From NCBI GenBank assembly GCA_013002925.1, contig JABDLQ010000369.1, positions 1-7,885 on the forward strand: 7,885 nt of DNA, written 5' to 3'. The notes under the pieces were generated by a model, which saw only the letters and a program-made list of their open reading frames with translations, ran no database searches and was not told the DNA's origin. Both the position numbers and the translations under genes were made by a program. The first letter of the stretch is position 1; each line of letters begins with the position of its first letter. Origin of the DNA: Gammaproteobacteria bacterium (lineage in GTDB: Bacteria; Pseudomonadota; Gammaproteobacteria; Steroidobacterales; SZUA-146). This document shows, one piece after another, positions 6,317-7,885 of this stretch.

Positions 6317-6335
6317 TGTTGCGTTAAGCGCAACA
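6317..6335 (+). repeat. Stem-loop just past the hemerythrin-like stop
   Basis: TGTTGCG (6317-6323) and CGCAACA (6329-6335) form a perfect 7-bp stem with a TTAAG loop, starting 3 bases after the stop codon of the hemerythrin-like gene. No U-tract follows, so it is at most a weak or Rho-assisted terminator, or an mRNA-end stabiliser. Confidence 0.4.
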
Positions 6336-6580
6336 ACAGCTACCGTGTCAATCGCGTGCAGTCAGCAGCTCAATATAGTTTTCGAAAATTGTCCTACTGT
6401 CATACTGCTGGCGCCACAAACAGATACCGAAGATCAGCACTAATCAAGCGCATCCACCCGGGGTGTCTTTCTATTGACCAGACAACACTTTGTGGCTATT
6501 GTCCTTGGAGAAAAGTCTGCAGCCAATCGACCGCAGACTAGCGCGCCCGGCACGCGATTTCAGGCAGGTGCGCACAATCG

Positions 6581-6607
6581 AATTTCAGACAATTTTGAAA
6601 TTATATT
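6581..6607 (+). promoter_or_regulatory. Inverted repeat AATTTCA-N8-TGAAATT overlapping a -10-like box
   Basis: The 22-base dyad has perfect 7-base arms (6581-6587 and 6596-6602), the overall size of a Crp/Fnr-type operator although the half-site is not the Crp (TGTGA) or Fnr (TTGAT) sequence. TATATT (6602-6607; five of six matches to TATAAT) abuts it and would set a start near 6614, about 60 bases before the GTG of the regulator gene. No good -35 is present. A site in this position would be expected to repress, for example autoregulation by the downstream regulator; that is inference. Confidence 0.4.
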
Positions 6608-6672
6608 GAATTGGTTGTCCGCCCGACCCTTATGGGCATCGTCCGTGTATCTGGTCAGGGGAGCGTACTGTT

Positions 6673-7431
6673 GTGGGCATTCATCTGGTGACATCACCGC
6701 TGGCAACACGATTACAGCGCTACTACAAACTGGATCAGAGTGATCTCGATCTTCTGGATGGCGTCAAACACCTGTCGACCGAATATGAACCAGGCGAGTA
6801 CATACTCGAGCGCGGAGCCACACTGCAAAACCTTATTTTGCTGGTGTCTGGCTGGGCAGTGCGTACCCGCTACACGGCGGAAGGCACTCGCCAGATTATT
6901 CACATACTGTTGCCCGGGGATGTGCTGACGCCCAATGTCTTCGTGGTGCGTCAGACGGATCATTCGATTTCAACACTGACTCCTGCAGCTGTGCGCCTGG
7001 TCAAACCACATGACATGCAGGCAATGTTTGCGAAATCACCTGCCCTTGGCGCCGCATTCTGGTGGATGTCAGAGCAGGAAGCCGGGGTTATGCGAGAGCA
7101 AATTGTGCGCCTCGGGCGTCGTTCGGCGCTAGAGCGCGTGCCACATTTGTTTCTGGAATTGCATCGTCGTTTGTATATGGTCGGTCACGCCAGCGAAGAT
7201 GTGTTTATTTTGCCCTTGACTCAAAACGACATTGGCGACACGCTGGGGCTTTCAAACGTGCATGTCAGTCGCACGCTTAAAAAACTGGAAGAAGGTGGTT
7301 ATATTCGCTATCAGGGGTCAGTAATCCAGATACCGGATAGTCGCCGACTTGCCGATCTCTGTGATTTTGATTTTGATCATTTGCATCTGGATAGCACGAT
7401 AAAGGATGCACGCTCCCGAGGAACCCTGTGA
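6673..7431 (+). CDS. Crp/Fnr family transcriptional regulator
   Basis: A 252-residue DNA-binding regulator with the Crp/Fnr architecture. A cyclic-nucleotide-binding-type beta-roll occupies about residues 15-115 (PGEYILERGATLQNLILLVSG, then G-x-x-x-x-I-H-I-L-L-PGD at 71-83). A long dimerisation helix spans about 125-165, and the winged helix-turn-helix is at about 176-222 with recognition helix SNVHVSRTLKKLEEGGYI. The Fnr-type N-terminal Fe-S cysteines are absent (one cysteine only, Cys230), and where Crp has the cAMP phosphate-binding Arg-Ser/Ala pair this protein reads DHSIST, so neither O2-labile Fe-S sensing nor cAMP binding is supported. A C-terminal extension of about 25 residues follows the DNA-binding domain. 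The start is GTG at 6673 with AGGGGAG ahead (spacing about 9). Its stop overlaps the start of the KaiC-like gene by 4 bases (GTGA), which points to translational coupling and a shared role. Confidence 0.9.
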   Translation: MGIHLVTSPLATRLQRYYKLDQSDLDLLDGVKHLSTEYEPGEYILERGATLQNLILLVSGWAVRTRYTAEGTRQIIHILLPGDVLTPNVFVVRQTDHSISTLTPAAVRLVKPHDMQAMFAKSPALGAAFWWMSEQEAGVMREQIVRLGRRSALERVPHLFLELHRRLYMVGHASEDVFILPLTQNDIGDTLGLSNVHVSRTLKKLEEGGYIRYQGSVIQIPDSRRLADLCDFDFDHLHLDSTIKDARSRGTL

Positions 7432-7885
7432 AAAAAACACTCACTGGCATTGATGGCTTTGACAAGGTAACAAATGGTGGCCTGCCGGCTGGCCGCCCTA
7501 CCCTCATCGCAGGTGGTCCGGGTTGCGGCAAGTCCCTGTTTACCCTGAGCTGCGTGGCAAGCATCGCTGCGAACAAGGGTCAGGGTGCTGTATTTCTGTC
7601 GTTCGAGGAGCAGGTGGCGGATATTATTGTCAATGCAGAATCCATCGGGCTGGATCTCGAAGCACTGGTCGATAAAGGCACATTGATTATTGACCACATT
7701 CCTCAACCGGAAAGAGATACATTTGAAATCGGCAGCTATAACCTTGACGGGTTGTTAGCGCGATTGGCGCTGATGATCAAAGAAGCGGATGCAAAAATTT
7801 TCGGAATAGACACGATTGAAACACTCTTTGTCATGTTCCAGGACACCAGCATTGTGCGTTCCGAGTTGGTCAAGCTGTTTAACTG
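7428..7885 (+). CDS. KaiC/RAD55-like RecA-fold ATPase (5' part; runs off the window)
   Basis: The first 152 codons of a KaiC-type ATPase, cut by the window end. The N-terminus MKKTLTGIDGFDKVTNGGLPAGR is the classic start of a KaiC domain. Walker A is GGPGCGKS (residues 29-36), the catalytic glutamate pair is Glu60-Glu61 in SFEEQ, and Walker B is KIFGIDTIE with Asp128. This equals most of one KaiC domain (about 230-250 residues), so I cannot tell whether the full gene has one or two domains or carries the C-terminal autokinase tail. In cyanobacteria KaiC is the clock ATPase; in other bacteria relatives are linked to stress adaptation and signalling. The start is GTG at 7428 with GAGG (7418-7421) 6 bases ahead, overlapping the regulator stop by 4 bases. 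Search beyond the window should look for kaiB, a PAS histidine kinase or a response regulator. Confidence 0.9.
   Translation, partial: MKKTLTGIDGFDKVTNGGLPAGRPTLIAGGPGCGKSLFTLSCVASIAANKGQGAVFLSFEEQVADIIVNAESIGLDLEALVDKGTLIIDHIPQPERDTFEIGSYNLDGLLARLALMIKEADAKIFGIDTIETLFVMFQDTSIVRSELVKLFN

Larger units (their letters stand above)
6314..6672 (+). other. 359-base regulatory gap upstream of the Crp/Fnr-type gene
   Basis: I see no gene; a frame at 6474-6743 runs into the regulator in another frame and has no ribosome binding site. The gap opens with a small stem-loop (6317-6335) and ends with a probable promoter-operator region: the inverted repeat at 6581-6602 overlaps a TATATT box (6602-6607), and AGGGGAG (6657-6663) is the ribosome binding site for the regulator. 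The stretch 6340-6575 shows nothing I can name. Confidence 0.5.

Noticed and set aside
6474..6743. Plus-strand open frame of 89 codons ahead of the Crp/Fnr-type gene
   Set aside because: It overlaps the real regulator gene in another frame, lacks a ribosome binding site and runs through the presumed operator-promoter.
7277..7706. Two minus-strand open frames near the right end
   Set aside because: They are shadows of the KaiC-like gene and the regulator's end, whose motifs are unambiguous on the plus strand.

Overview
The window looks like chromosomal DNA of an environmental gammaproteobacterium. This rests on the ribosomal-oxygenase gene roxA (ycfD) next to slyX, a large TonB-dependent outer-membrane receptor, and two lipoproteins with classic lipoboxes. 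No tRNA, rRNA, CRISPR array, transposase or phage gene is visible. The exact lineage is not readable from the sequence alone.

Left part (1-4148), minus strand. From right to left it holds a TonB-dependent receptor gene (4148-1752) closed by a strong intrinsic terminator (1691-1722), then slyX (1544-1341), then roxA (1262-144). roxA starts at TTG and is followed by two stem-loops without U-tracts. Because the terminator separates the receptor from slyX, slyX-roxA is probably a distinct transcription unit. These are housekeeping genes (ribosomal protein L16 hydroxylation, a small coiled-coil protein) plus one nutrient or metal uptake receptor.

Middle (4149-4893) is 745 bases with no supported gene between divergently transcribed units. 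It must carry the promoters for both sides.

Right part (4894-7885), plus strand. It holds a two-helix PLDc_N membrane protein, a repeat-containing acidic lipoprotein, a 49-residue entericidin-like lipoprotein preceded by five perfect AATTTC hexamers, a structured 200-base gap, a hemerythrin-like HHE protein ending in CxxC, a 359-base gap with a perfect 7+7 inverted repeat, a Crp/Fnr-type regulator, and the first 152 codons of a KaiC/RAD55-like ATPase. The last two overlap by 4 bases and are almost certainly cotranscribed.

The right part reads as an envelope-stress and redox-sensing neighbourhood: small membrane and lipoproteins, a di-iron O2-binding-type protein, a Crp/Fnr regulator without visible Fe-S cysteines or cAMP-binding residues, and a KaiC-like ATPase. 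That these genes act together is inference from position. The least ordinary items are the regulator-kaiC pair, the hexamer array before the entericidin gene, and the fact that the hexamer array repeats the half-site of the inverted repeat upstream of the regulator gene.
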